A stretch of 64,000 nucleotides of DNA from Bacteroidota bacterium. Lineage in GTDB: Bacteria; Bacteroidota; Bacteroidia; AKYH767-A; OLB10. Position 1 is the stretch's first letter. Each line of letters begins with the position of its first letter. Both the position numbers and the translations under genes were made by a program. The DNA is taken from contig JAHEYP010000001.1 in NCBI GenBank assembly GCA_023251535.1, forward strand, positions 1 to 64,000. The letters run 5' to 3'. Below, piece by piece: positions 45,628 to 53,325 of this stretch. The notes below the pieces were generated by a model. That model was not told the origin of the DNA. It made no database searches and saw nothing but the letters and a program-made list of their open reading frames with translations.

Positions 45628-47865
45628 ATGACTACCGGAACTGAAGAATTAAGCAACGTAGAAACCGCGAAGAAACTGGGATTACTACCTGAAGAATTCG
45701 AAAAAATCAAGCAAATCCTGGGCCGCACGCCCAATTTTACCGAGCTCAGCATCTATTCGGTGATGTGGTCGGAGCATTGCTCGTACAAAAATTCGATTGT
45801 TTGGTTAAAGACCCTTCCAAAAGACGGCCCTCATATGTTGGCCAAGGCTGGAGAAGAAAATGCGGGATTGGTAGCGATTGGCGACGGCTTGGCTTGCGCC
45901 TTCAAAATCGAGTCGCATAACCACCCTTCAGCGATTGAGCCATACCAAGGGGCAGCGACGGGTGTCGGCGGAATTAACCGCGATATTTTTACCATGGGAG
46001 CTCGTCCTATTGCTCAATTAAACTCTTTACGCTTCGGAAATCCAGATTCAGCACGCACAAAATGGCTGATGAAAGGAGTGGTGAAAGGTATCGGCAACTA
46101 CGGTAATGCTTTTGGCATCCCAACCGTTGGTGGCGAGGTGTTTTTTGATGAATCATTCAACGTAAATATTTTGGTGAATGCCATGTCGGTAGGAATCGTG
46201 AAAGAAGGCGAAACGGCTTCAGCGATTTCTTACGGAGTGGGTAACCCGGTATATATTGTGGGATCGGCGACGGGTAAAGACGGAATTCATGGTGCAACTT
46301 TCGCATCTGGCGACTTACACGAAGACTCACACGAAGACCTTCCATCGGTACAAGTGGGAGATCCTTTTATGGAGAAATTACTCCTCGAAGCATCGCTTGA
46401 AGTGATTAAGACTGGAGCTGTTATCGGAATGCAAGATATGGGAGCGGCAGGGATCATCTGTTCTACCAGTGAAATGTCGGCGAAAGGAAAGCACGGTATG
46501 AATATCTACCTCGAAAAGGCACCTACTCGTCAGGCGAATATGAAAGGATGGGAAATCCTTTTGAGCGAAAGCCAAGAGCGTATGTTGGTGGTAGTTGAAA
46601 AAGGACGTGAAGCAGAAGTAGAAGCCATCTTCGAGAAATGGGATTTAAATTGCCAACAGATTGGAGAAGTAACCGAAGGTGATCGATTAAGATTCACGAT
46701 GAACGGAGAACTTTTAGCTGATGTACCTGCAGAATCGTTGGTATTAGGTGGTGGTGCTCCGATTTACAATAGAGAATATTCAGAACCTGCATATATCGCT
46801 AAGAACAAAGCCTTCAAAATTGATTCGGTAAAACAACCTAGCGATTTGAAAGCGGTGATGATGCACCTGACAACACATCCGAATATAGCCTCTAAAAAAT
46901 GGGTATATACGCAGTATGACTCAATGGTAGGTACTATCAACATGACAACAAATGCTCCGGCAGATGCTGCGATTGTAGATGTACGAAATACGAAGAAAGC
47001 TTTAGCGCTTACTGTTGACTGTAACTCACGCTATGTATATGCTGATGCGGAAGCAGGCTGTGCGATTGCTGTAGCGGAAGCAGCGAGAAATATTGTTTGT
47101 GCGGGCGGACATCCATCGGCAGTAACCAACTGTTTGAATTTCGGAAATCCTTATAACCCTGAAGTATATTGGCAATTTGTTCATGCCATCAAAGGGATGA
47201 GTGCTGCATGTTTACGCTTTGAGACACCGGTAACGGGAGGAAATGTAAGTTTCTATAATCAATCGAAAAACGAGCAAGGAGAAGTGCCTGTATTCCCTAC
47301 TCCAACCATCGGTATGGTGGGAATTATTCCTGACAAGAAAAAACGCATGAGCCTTAACTTCAAACAAGAAGGTGATGTTATTTTCATGTTAGGATCATCG
47401 CGTGACGACATTAACTCATCAGAATATTTATACTCGTTCCACGGAGTGAAAAACTCCCCTGCTCCATTTATGGATTTAGAAGAAGAGTATGCATTACAAC
47501 AAGTGATTAAGCAATTAATTAAAGACGGATTAATTGAAAGTGCGCATGACGTATCTGACGGAGGATTATTCATCACATTATTGGAATCAGGAATGCCAAA
47601 TGGCTTAGGATTCAGAATTGAAACGGATGAAGAAATTAGAAAAGATGCATTCTTATTCGGCGAATCACAAAGCCGTGTAGTGGTGAGTGTAAGTGCCGAG
47701 AAGTTAGATGCATTTGTTGAGATGATGGCCGACACCGACGTAGACTTCGTTAACCTCGGAGAAGTAACAGCAGACAATATTATTATCGACGATCAAACTT
47801 ACGGATCTATTATCGAATACAAAGAAGCCTATGACAATGCGATTGGCAAACTGATGGAAGCATAA
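45628..47865 (+). CDS. purL: Phosphoribosylformylglycinamidine synthase subunit PurL (small form)
   Basis: Catalyses the ATP-dependent amidation of FGAR in purine synthesis. The 745 residues match the small, separate PurL type that works with PurS and PurQ, not the fused 1,300-residue enzyme. Motifs: [52 protein letters not shown], and in the second half [11 protein letters not shown] and [16 protein letters not shown] (AIRS-type ATP domains). An in-frame TTG at 45595 lies before the -7 box and is rejected. purS and purQ are not adjacent. A terminator follows. Confidence 0.96.
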   Translation: MTTGTEELSNVETAKKLGLLPEEFEKIKQILGRTPNFTELSIYSVMWSEHCSYKNSIVWLKTLPKDGPHMLAKAGEENAGLVAIGDGLACAFKIESHNHPSAIEPYQGAATGVGGINRDIFTMGARPIAQLNSLRFGNPDSARTKWLMKGVVKGIGNYGNAFGIPTVGGEVFFDESFNVNILVNAMSVGIVKEGETASAISYGVGNPVYIVGSATGKDGIHGATFASGDLHEDSHEDLPSVQVGDPFMEKLLLEASLEVIKTGAVIGMQDMGAAGIICSTSEMSAKGKHGMNIYLEKAPTRQANMKGWEILLSESQERMLVVVEKGREAEVEAIFEKWDLNCQQIGEVTEGDRLRFTMNGELLADVPAESLVLGGGAPIYNREYSEPAYIAKNKAFKIDSVKQPSDLKAVMMHLTTHPNIASKKWVYTQYDSMVGTINMTTNAPADAAIVDVRNTKKALALTVDCNSRYVYADAEAGCAIAVAEAARNIVCAGGHPSAVTNCLNFGNPYNPEVYWQFVHAIKGMSAACLRFETPVTGGNVSFYNQSKNEQGEVPVFPTPTIGMVGIIPDKKKRMSLNFKQEGDVIFMLGSSRDDINSSEYLYSFHGVKNSPAPFMDLEEEYALQQVIKQLIKDGLIESAHDVSDGGLFITLLESGMPNGLGFRIETDEEIRKDAFLFGESQSRVVVSVSAEKLDAFVEMMADTDVDFVNLGEVTADNIIIDDQTYGSIIEYKEAYDNAIGKLMEA

Positions 47866-47885
47866 GCTAAAACTAATTATAAAGG

Positions 47886-47920
47886 AAAGTGAACTTTTGA
47901 AAGAGAGTTCACTTTTTTTT
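47886..47920 (+). terminator. Rho-independent terminator after purL
   Basis: Stem AAAGTGAAC / GTTCACTTT (9 bp, perfect) with a 12-base loop, then TTTTT. It starts 21 bases after the stop codon. Confidence 0.9.
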
Positions 47921-48021
47921 GTTTTTGGAGGGGTGGTTGATAAAAAGAATATACTAAATGTTTAAGAAATTGGATTTCTTAAAAACATCAAAGTGCGGCG
48001 GCGGTTATTGAGTTGGTCATC

Positions 48022-48106
48022 GAGCGGTGGTTATTGAGCGGAGTCGAAATAAGTCGAGATGGAGTCGAAATAAGTCGAGATGTGGTCGATATAAGTCGAG
48101 ATGGGG
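48022..48106. repeat. GTCGA-type short repeats upstream of cassette copy 1
   Basis: GAGCGGAGTCGAAATAAGTC-like words occur three to four times in a row (GTCGAAATAAGTCGAGATGG and variants). The same words recur at about 50530-50672 before copy 2 and once at about 52992. The 97-codon frame through here is low-complexity and is not called a gene. Confidence 0.7.
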
Positions 48107-48324
48107 CTGACGCCTCACCTTTCTCAATTAAATTTTTCTCGAAAAACTACCTTAATCTTGGTCCCTATTTTCAGAATGGGGTACAGCAAGTTCCCTCCCT
48201 ATTTAAAATTACAAAAAAACCTCAAGATAGTCGGGAAATAAATGCTTACAAACGGTTAAGTGCATACCGATTTCTTTTTTTAGTGATTTATATATACATT
48301 TGGTAAATATTGGTCACTTTAAGG

Positions 48325-48687
48325 ATGCACTTTATGAAGGATGGGAGTTTGTTGAATATTGAACTGGAATACGATGATGACTCGAATTGTGGTAGTTCTT
48401 CCCGCATTAGTACTTTTTATGATAAGTTAAATCAATTAGTGACTGAATTTACCATTAGTCCAAATCCAACGCAATTGCACTTTACTTTAAGAGGTAGTTC
48501 GATTTCATTTGTTCATCAATTTTTATTAACAGACTTAAATGGAAAAGAAATCTTCAAGTATTTAGTTGATGAGAAAATAACTGAAAAAACATTTGATCTT
48601 CCAAATCTTAGTGATGGTGTGTACAACGCAAAAATAATTCTTGAAAACGGGAAAAGTGTTAATAAGAAAGTTGTAATTCTAAATTAA
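48325..48687 (+). CDS. Orphan T9SS sorting-domain ORF, copy 1
   Basis: A 120-residue product from ATG 48325 (MHFMKDGSLLNIELEYDD), preceded by TAAGG at a good distance. Residues from about 40 on match a T9SS type A sorting domain: VTEFTISPNPTQLHFTLRG, LTDLNGKEIFK and YNAKIILENGKSVNKKVVIL. There is no signal peptide and no cargo domain. It may be the 3' remnant of a deleted cargo gene or a real small protein. The 505-residue gene starts one base after its stop, and the same pair recurs in copy 2. Confidence 0.6.
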   Translation: MHFMKDGSLLNIELEYDDDSNCGSSSRISTFYDKLNQLVTEFTISPNPTQLHFTLRGSSISFVHQFLLTDLNGKEIFKYLVDEKITEKTFDLPNLSDGVYNAKIILENGKSVNKKVVILN

Positions 48688-48688
48688 C

Positions 48689-50206
48689 ATGCGCGCAACA
48701 TTTAAAATTATATTCTCTTTATTATTGCTATTGCAATTTAATGAGGAAATTAATGCTCAAGGTAAAGCACATCAATTTTTATTTGGTTATAATAATCAAC
48801 CAGACCCATTAACAACTGCTTTACGTGGTAGGATGTTGTTTGATACAAGTAATTTAAATGTTATTCCAGATAGCTTCTCAATGGCATTTAGGCAAACCCA
48901 AGGAAATATTTCAAATGAGCAAGGGAATTTACTTTTCGCCAGTAACGGTGTTTATATAATGAATGCGACAGGGAGTATTATGTTAAATGGAGGAGGGTTG
49001 AATCCTGGCCCTGCAGTTAGTGGTTTAGGCACTTATGGTTTGCCGATTCCTTTTGGAAATATTGTTCTTCCATTCCCTGGAGATACAAATAAATATATAT
49101 TATTTCATCATTCCTTCGATTATGTGGGCAATCTTGCTTCATATGCCTTATTTATGACAGTTGTTGACATGACCTTAGATAATGGGAAAGGTGCAGTTAT
49201 TAGTAAAAATGTTGTTGTTAATAGTGATTCCTGCGATTGGGGTATTGCGGCTTGTCAACATGCCAATGGTAGAGATTGGTGGATAACAATTCCAAAATTT
49301 AAAAATGACACACTTATAACGTTATTGTGTTCTCCTTCTGGGGTGATTGAAACCAACCGACAGAGTTTTGGTTTCCCATCTACTATTGGGAATGCTGGAT
49401 GTCCGATGTTCTCACCTGATGGTAATAAGTTTTCAATTGTTACCTCAGTTCCTTATGGAAGTGTTTATAAACATGATGTGAGGCTTTATGATTTTGATCG
49501 ATGTAGTGGGATTTTCTCTAATGCTAAAATTGATTCCATTGACAATCAAGTTGGGTTTGGTGCTACATTCTCACCCAACGGAAAATATTTGTATGCTATA
49601 TCGTTAGGTGATATTTATCAATATCAAACTGATACATTTGATTTTCATGGGTCGAAAAAAAAGGTGGCAACGTACGATGGATTTGTTTCATTAAGCCAGA
49701 CCATCTTTTGGTCGGCTTTTTTAGCAGCTAACGGTAAAATATATATATCGTCTGGCGGCCCTGTAATCGACCTGACTTGTATTGAATATCCTAATAATCC
49801 TGATACACTATGCTTTGTGAATCAGCATTCGGTTCATTTACCAGCATGGTGTAATAGAGGCAGTGTCAATCACCCAAATTATTATTTAGGGCGATTGCAG
49901 GGTAGTCCGTGTGATACTTTATCTTGGGTTGGGGTAGAAGAAAATGCTCTTCATGATTTTAAAATAGGGTTAAGTCCAAATCCAAGTACAGGGAGTTTTA
50001 AAATAATTTATTTGTTGCCTTCCAACGAAAGTGGAGAATTGCTCATTTATAATTTAATGGGACAAATAATTTATCGCCAAACTCTTCCTGAATGGACTAC
50101 ACTTCAAAATATTCAGTTGCCTAATGTCCCATCAGGTATTTATCAATGTACTATCAAATGCAAATCCGGTTCAGCCACTAAGAAGTTGATGGTGGTTGGG
50201 GAATAG
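48689..50206 (+). CDS. Secreted WD/PD40-like propeller protein with T9SS sorting domain, copy 1
   Basis: A 505-residue exported protein; signal peptide MRATFKIIFSLLLLLQFNEEINA. The body shows PD40/WD-like strand blocks (PMFSPDGNKFSIVTSV, VRLYDFDRCSG, ATFSPNGKYLYAISLGDIYQ) and conserved CDWGIAACQHANGRDWWITI. The last about 75 residues (FKIGLSPNPSTGSFKI to KKLMVVGE) are a T9SS sorting domain. Function unknown. Copy 2 is about 85% identical by eye with no gaps. It is coupled to the preceding sorting-domain ORF. Confidence 0.88.
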   Translation: MRATFKIIFSLLLLLQFNEEINAQGKAHQFLFGYNNQPDPLTTALRGRMLFDTSNLNVIPDSFSMAFRQTQGNISNEQGNLLFASNGVYIMNATGSIMLNGGGLNPGPAVSGLGTYGLPIPFGNIVLPFPGDTNKYILFHHSFDYVGNLASYALFMTVVDMTLDNGKGAVISKNVVVNSDSCDWGIAACQHANGRDWWITIPKFKNDTLITLLCSPSGVIETNRQSFGFPSTIGNAGCPMFSPDGNKFSIVTSVPYGSVYKHDVRLYDFDRCSGIFSNAKIDSIDNQVGFGATFSPNGKYLYAISLGDIYQYQTDTFDFHGSKKKVATYDGFVSLSQTIFWSAFLAANGKIYISSGGPVIDLTCIEYPNNPDTLCFVNQHSVHLPAWCNRGSVNHPNYYLGRLQGSPCDTLSWVGVEENALHDFKIGLSPNPSTGSFKIIYLLPSNESGELLIYNLMGQIIYRQTLPEWTTLQNIQLPNVPSGIYQCTIKCKSGSATKKLMVVGE

Positions 50207-50211
50207 TTTAT

Positions 50212-50288
50212 GGTTTACGGTTTACGGTTTACGGTTTACGGTTTACGGTTTACGGTTTACGGTTTACGGTTTACGGTTTACGGTTTAC
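50212..50288. repeat. Heptanucleotide array, 11 copies of GGTTTAC
   Basis: Eleven perfect tandem GGTTTAC units begin six bases after the stop of the copy 1 gene. The same position after copy 2 has only two perfect units (52786-52799) plus a worn one. It is not coding. Confidence 0.95.
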
Positions 50289-50416
50289 GGTTCGCGAAGC
50301 GAGTAGCGAGATTATTTTAGGATAGAAATAAGGGTGGAGGAAAGGAATTGGTTCGAAGTTCGATGTTCTAAGTTTCTCAATGCGGATTGCGAAATCTTTT
50401 TATGGTTCGAGGCCTG

Positions 50417-50449
50417 CCGTGACTTGTGCTTTTCGCACAACGTCATCGG
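50417..50449. repeat. Bulged hairpin A
   Basis: Stem CCG-TGAC-TTGTGC, loop TTTTC (50430-50434), then GCACAA, one bulged C (50441), GTCA and, after a T, CGG. Flanks are GGCCTG before and GGTTC-like after. It is one of a family described under findings. Confidence 0.75.
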
Positions 50450-50460
50450 TTCATGGCTTG

Positions 50461-50494
50461 CCCTGAAGTGAGCTTTTTCAGCTCTACTTCAGGG
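50461..50494. repeat. Bulged hairpin B
   Basis: A 9-bp outer stem CCCTGAAGT / ACTTCAGGG, a 5-bp inner stem GAGCT / AGCTC, loop TTTTC (50475-50479) and one bulged T (50485) on the 3' side. Flanks are GGCTTG and GGTTCGC. The following TTCGC-N10-GCGAAATCTTTTT (50496-50522) is a second small inverted repeat ending in a T run. Confidence 0.8.
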
Positions 50495-50529
50495 GTTCGC
50501 AATACGGATAGCGAAATCTTTTTATGATT

Positions 50530-50672
50530 CGTGGTTGTCGAGCTGGTCATTGAGCGAAGTCGAAATGGAGTCGAGACATGGTCATGGTTATTGAGCTTGT
50601 CGAAATATCGAGCGGCGGTCATCGAGCGGAGTCGAAATAAGTCGAGATGTGGTCGATATAAGTCGAGATGGG
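50530..50672. repeat. GTCGA-type short repeats upstream of cassette copy 2
   Basis: A mix of TCGAGCTGGTCATTGAGCG, GTCGAAATGGAGTCGAG and AGTCGAAATAAGTCGAGATG words, the same family as 48022-48106. The last part belongs to the duplicated segment. No gene was seen between the copy 1 stop and the copy 2 small ORF (50207-50891). Confidence 0.65.
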
Positions 50673-50891
50673 GCTGACGCCTCACCTTTCTCAATTAAAT
50701 TTTTCTCGAAAAACTACCTTAATCTTGGTCCCTATTTTCAGAATGGGGTACAGCAAGTTCCCTCCCTATTTAAAATTACAAAAAAACCTCAAGATAGTCG
50801 GGAAATAAATGCTTACAAACGGTTAAGTGCTAGACGATTTCTTTTTTTAGTGATTTATATATACATTTGGTAAATATTGGTCACTTTAAGG

Positions 50892-51254
50892 ATGCACTTT
50901 ATGAAGGATGGGAGATTATTAAACATTGAACTGGAATACGATGATGACTCGAATTGTGGTAGTTCTTCCCGCATTAGTACTTTTTATGATAAGTTAAATC
51001 AATTAGTGACTGAATTTACCATTAGTCCAAATCCAACGCAATTTCACTTTACATTAAGAGGCAGTTCTAGTTCATTTATTCATCAGATTGTATTAATCGA
51101 CTTAAATGGAAAAGAAATCATTAAGTATTTAGTTGATGAGAAATTTACTGAAAGAAATTTTAATCTTCCAAATCTTAGTGATGGTGTTTACAACGCAAAA
51201 ATAATTCTTAAAAACAATAAAAGTGTTAATAAGAAAGTTGTAATTCTCAATTAG
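50892..51254 (+). CDS. Orphan T9SS sorting-domain ORF, copy 2
   Basis: A 120-residue paralog of 48325-48687 with the same start context (TAAGG then ATG) and length. The first about 60 residues are almost unchanged. The later part differs at scattered sites (for example LIDLNGKEIIK for LTDLNGKEIFK) while the frame and the sorting-domain pattern are kept. No signal peptide. It is followed after one base by the 505-residue gene. That both copies stay open argues weakly for selection. Confidence 0.6.
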   Translation: MHFMKDGRLLNIELEYDDDSNCGSSSRISTFYDKLNQLVTEFTISPNPTQFHFTLRGSSSSFIHQIVLIDLNGKEIIKYLVDEKFTERNFNLPNLSDGVYNAKIILKNNKSVNKKVVILN

Positions 51255-51255
51255 C

Positions 51256-52773
51256 ATGAGATCAATATTTAATATTATATTCTCTTTATTGTTGCTGATG
51301 CAATTTAATGAGGAAATTAAAGCTCAAGGCAAGGCACATCAGTTTTTATTTGGCTGGAGTAGTCAATTGGATTCTTATACGACTTCGTTACGTGGTAGAA
51401 TACTATTTGATTCAAGTAATTTAAATATAATACCGGATAGTTTTGGGATGCCATTTAGGCAAGCTCAAGGGAATATATCTGATGAGCATGGCAATTTGCT
51501 CTTTGCAAGTAATGGTGTTTATATAATGAATGCAACCGGAAATATAATGTTAAACGGAGGTGCATTAAATCCAGGGCCAGCAGTAACAGGTTTAGGTTCT
51601 ATAGGTATGCCAATGCCATTTAGTAATATTGTTCTACCATTCCCTGGTGACACAAATAAATATATATTGTTTCACCATTCCGAAGATTATTTGGGGAATC
51701 TTGCGTCGTATGCCTTGTTTATGACTGTTGTTGATATGACCTTAGATAATGGAAAAGGTGCTGTAATAAGTAAAAATGTTGTAGTTAACAGTGATTCATG
51801 CGATTGGGGAATTGCTGCTTGTCAACACGCAAATGGAAGAGATTGGTGGATTACAATTCCTAAATATAAAAGCGATACCTTAATAACATTACTTTGTGCT
51901 CCTTATGGAGTAGTTGAGACAAATCGGCAAAGTTTCGGATTTCCTTCAACTTTGGGGAATGTTGGATGTCCTATGTTTTCACCCAATGGTTCAAAGTTTT
52001 CAATTACCAGTGTAAAGCCTTATGGTAGTGCCTATAATCATGACGTAAGGCTATACGATTTTGATCGCTGTGGTGGAGTTTTCTCTAATGCTAAAATTGA
52101 TTCGATTGACAATAAAGTTGGCGGAGGTGCAATATTTTCTTCAAATGGGAAATATATTTATACAATTTCAGTAAATGATATTTACCAGTATCAAACTGAC
52201 ACTATTGATTTTCATGGGTCTAAGAAAAAAGTAGCCACATATGATGGATTTGTTTCATTAGCTCCAACAAACTTCTGGTCATCATTTTTAGCAGCTAATG
52301 GAAAAATATATATATCATCTTATGGTTTTGTTGTAGATTTAACTTGTATTGAATATCCAAATAATCCTGATACTCTTTGTTTTGTGAATCAGCATTCTGT
52401 CCATTTGCCAGCATGGTGTTTTAGGGGAAGTGTCAATCACCCAAATTATTATTTAGGGCGATTGCAAGGTAGTCCGTGTGATACTTTGTCGTGGGTTGGG
52501 GTAGAAGAAAATAATCTTCATGATTTTAAAATAGGGTTAAGTCCAAATCCAAGTACAGGGAGCTTTAAAATAATTTATTTGTTGCCTTCCAACGAAAGTG
52601 GAGAATTGCTCATTTATAATTTAATGGGACAAATAATTTATCGCCAAACTCTTCCTGAATGGACTACACTTCAAAATATTCAGTTGCCTAATGTCCCATC
52701 AGGTATTTATCAATGTACTATCAAATGCAAATCCGGTTCAGCCACTAAGAAGTTGATGGTGGTTGGGGAATAG
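51256..52773 (+). CDS. Secreted WD/PD40-like propeller protein with T9SS sorting domain, copy 2
   Basis: A 505-residue paralog of 48689-50206. It has signal peptide MRSIFNIIFSLLLLMQFNEE, propeller blocks PMFSPNGSKFSITSV and IFSSNGKYIYTISVNDIYQ, and an identical C-terminal sorting domain (GLSPNPSTGSFKIIYLLPSN onward). Differences from copy 1 are spread over the mature domain, with many silent changes, but there are no gaps. The sorting-domain DNA differs at only one base over its first two hundred. Surface display by T9SS is inferred. Confidence 0.88.
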   Translation: MRSIFNIIFSLLLLMQFNEEIKAQGKAHQFLFGWSSQLDSYTTSLRGRILFDSSNLNIIPDSFGMPFRQAQGNISDEHGNLLFASNGVYIMNATGNIMLNGGALNPGPAVTGLGSIGMPMPFSNIVLPFPGDTNKYILFHHSEDYLGNLASYALFMTVVDMTLDNGKGAVISKNVVVNSDSCDWGIAACQHANGRDWWITIPKYKSDTLITLLCAPYGVVETNRQSFGFPSTLGNVGCPMFSPNGSKFSITSVKPYGSAYNHDVRLYDFDRCGGVFSNAKIDSIDNKVGGGAIFSSNGKYIYTISVNDIYQYQTDTIDFHGSKKKVATYDGFVSLAPTNFWSSFLAANGKIYISSYGFVVDLTCIEYPNNPDTLCFVNQHSVHLPAWCFRGSVNHPNYYLGRLQGSPCDTLSWVGVEENNLHDFKIGLSPNPSTGSFKIIYLLPSNESGELLIYNLMGQIIYRQTLPEWTTLQNIQLPNVPSGIYQCTIKCKSGSATKKLMVVGE

Positions 52774-53220
52774 TTTATCGTTTATGGTTTACGGTTTACG
52801 GTTCGCGAAGCGGGAGGCGAGATGTTTTTTGAATAGAAATAAGGGTGGAGGAAAGGAATTGGTTCGAGGTTCGAAGTTGGAAAAAAAGTTCTTGGCTTGC
52901 CATGCAGTGTGCTATTTCAGCTCTACTGCATGGTTCCTAGTTCTTAGTTCATAGTTCGCGAAGCGAGTAAAGAGATCTTCATAAGTTCTTTGGTCATCGA
53001 GCGGAGTCGAGATGGAGAAGCTCTATTGGGTTTACAGCTGTCCCTACGGGAATTCGCGAAGCGAGTAGCGAAATCTTTTTATGTTTTGCGGAAAGGATAA
53101 GCGTTGCAACATGCATCTGATTTGCATTTCATCAGAGCATTTATTGTCAGGGCAATAAAAAACAATGCCCGCCTGTAATAAATCATCTGTTTTTACTGTG
53201 AAATGGGGCTTTTTAAAGGG
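52774..53220. other. Repeat-rich intergenic region before the multicopper oxidase
   Basis: No gene seen. It contains two GGTTTAC units (52786-52799), bulged hairpin C, a TAGTTCTTAGTTCATAGTTC stretch at about 52939, several GTTCGCGAAGCGAGTAGCG words, one GAGCGGAGTCGAGATGG word, and a small hairpin TCCC-TAC-GGGA at about 53040. The DNA after 53090 is unique and leads to the oxidase promoter. Confidence 0.6.
52900..52933. repeat. Bulged hairpin C
   Basis: A 9-bp outer stem CCATGCAGT / ACTGCATGG, inner stem GTGCT / AGCTC (one T-T mismatch), loop ATTTC (52914-52918) and one bulged T (52924). The flank GGCTTG matches hairpin B, and it sits at the equivalent place after copy 2. Relative to B, two outer base pairs are changed on both sides. 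Confidence 0.8.
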
Positions 53221-53228
53221 TACATTTG
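53221..53228 (+). promoter_or_regulatory. Candidate -7 box TACATTTG before the multicopper oxidase
   Basis: TACATTTG fits TAnnTTTG and is about 97 bases before the ATG, leaving a leader of roughly 90 bases. No -33 element was clear, and no copper-box type operator was recognised. Confidence 0.4.
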
Positions 53229-53325
53229 CATTAACAAAATGTTAGCACGCTTTTTGCAACAACTACCGCAAAAATTCGTAGAAATTTTAATTGCCAAACT
53301 CTAAACAAAAAGTACCTTATCCATA

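Larger units (their letters stand above)
48063..50211. repeat. Tandem duplication, copy 1
   Basis: This segment and 50630-52778 align at a constant offset of 2,567 bases (48310 to 50877, 48689 to 51256, 50206 to 52773), with no net insertion or deletion. The 5' part up to about 48480 and the last 250 bases are almost identical, while the middle differs at many positions. Confidence 0.92.
50630..52778. repeat. Tandem duplication, copy 2
   Basis: Second copy of 48063-50211 at an exact 2,567-base offset. See copy 1 for the pattern of identity. The flank after the stop still resembles that of copy 1 (TAGAAATAAGGGTGGAGGAA in both). Confidence 0.92.

Noticed and set aside
48013-48306. 97-codon frame before the first orphan sorting-domain ORF
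   Set aside because: It is made of GTCGA repeat translation followed by low-complexity DNA, ends IYIYIW at a TAA, and its repeat-derived start is not kept in copy 2. It is treated as noncoding leader.
50212-50288. Telomere-like GGTTTAC repeat as a sign of eukaryotic DNA or a linear end
   Set aside because: It is internal, short, follows a bacterial gene, and has a shorter counterpart after the paired copy.
50403-50420. GGTTCGA-type words that resemble a tRNA T-loop
   Set aside because: No acceptor stem or cloverleaf could be drawn; the words belong to the dispersed repeats. No tRNA was found in the window.
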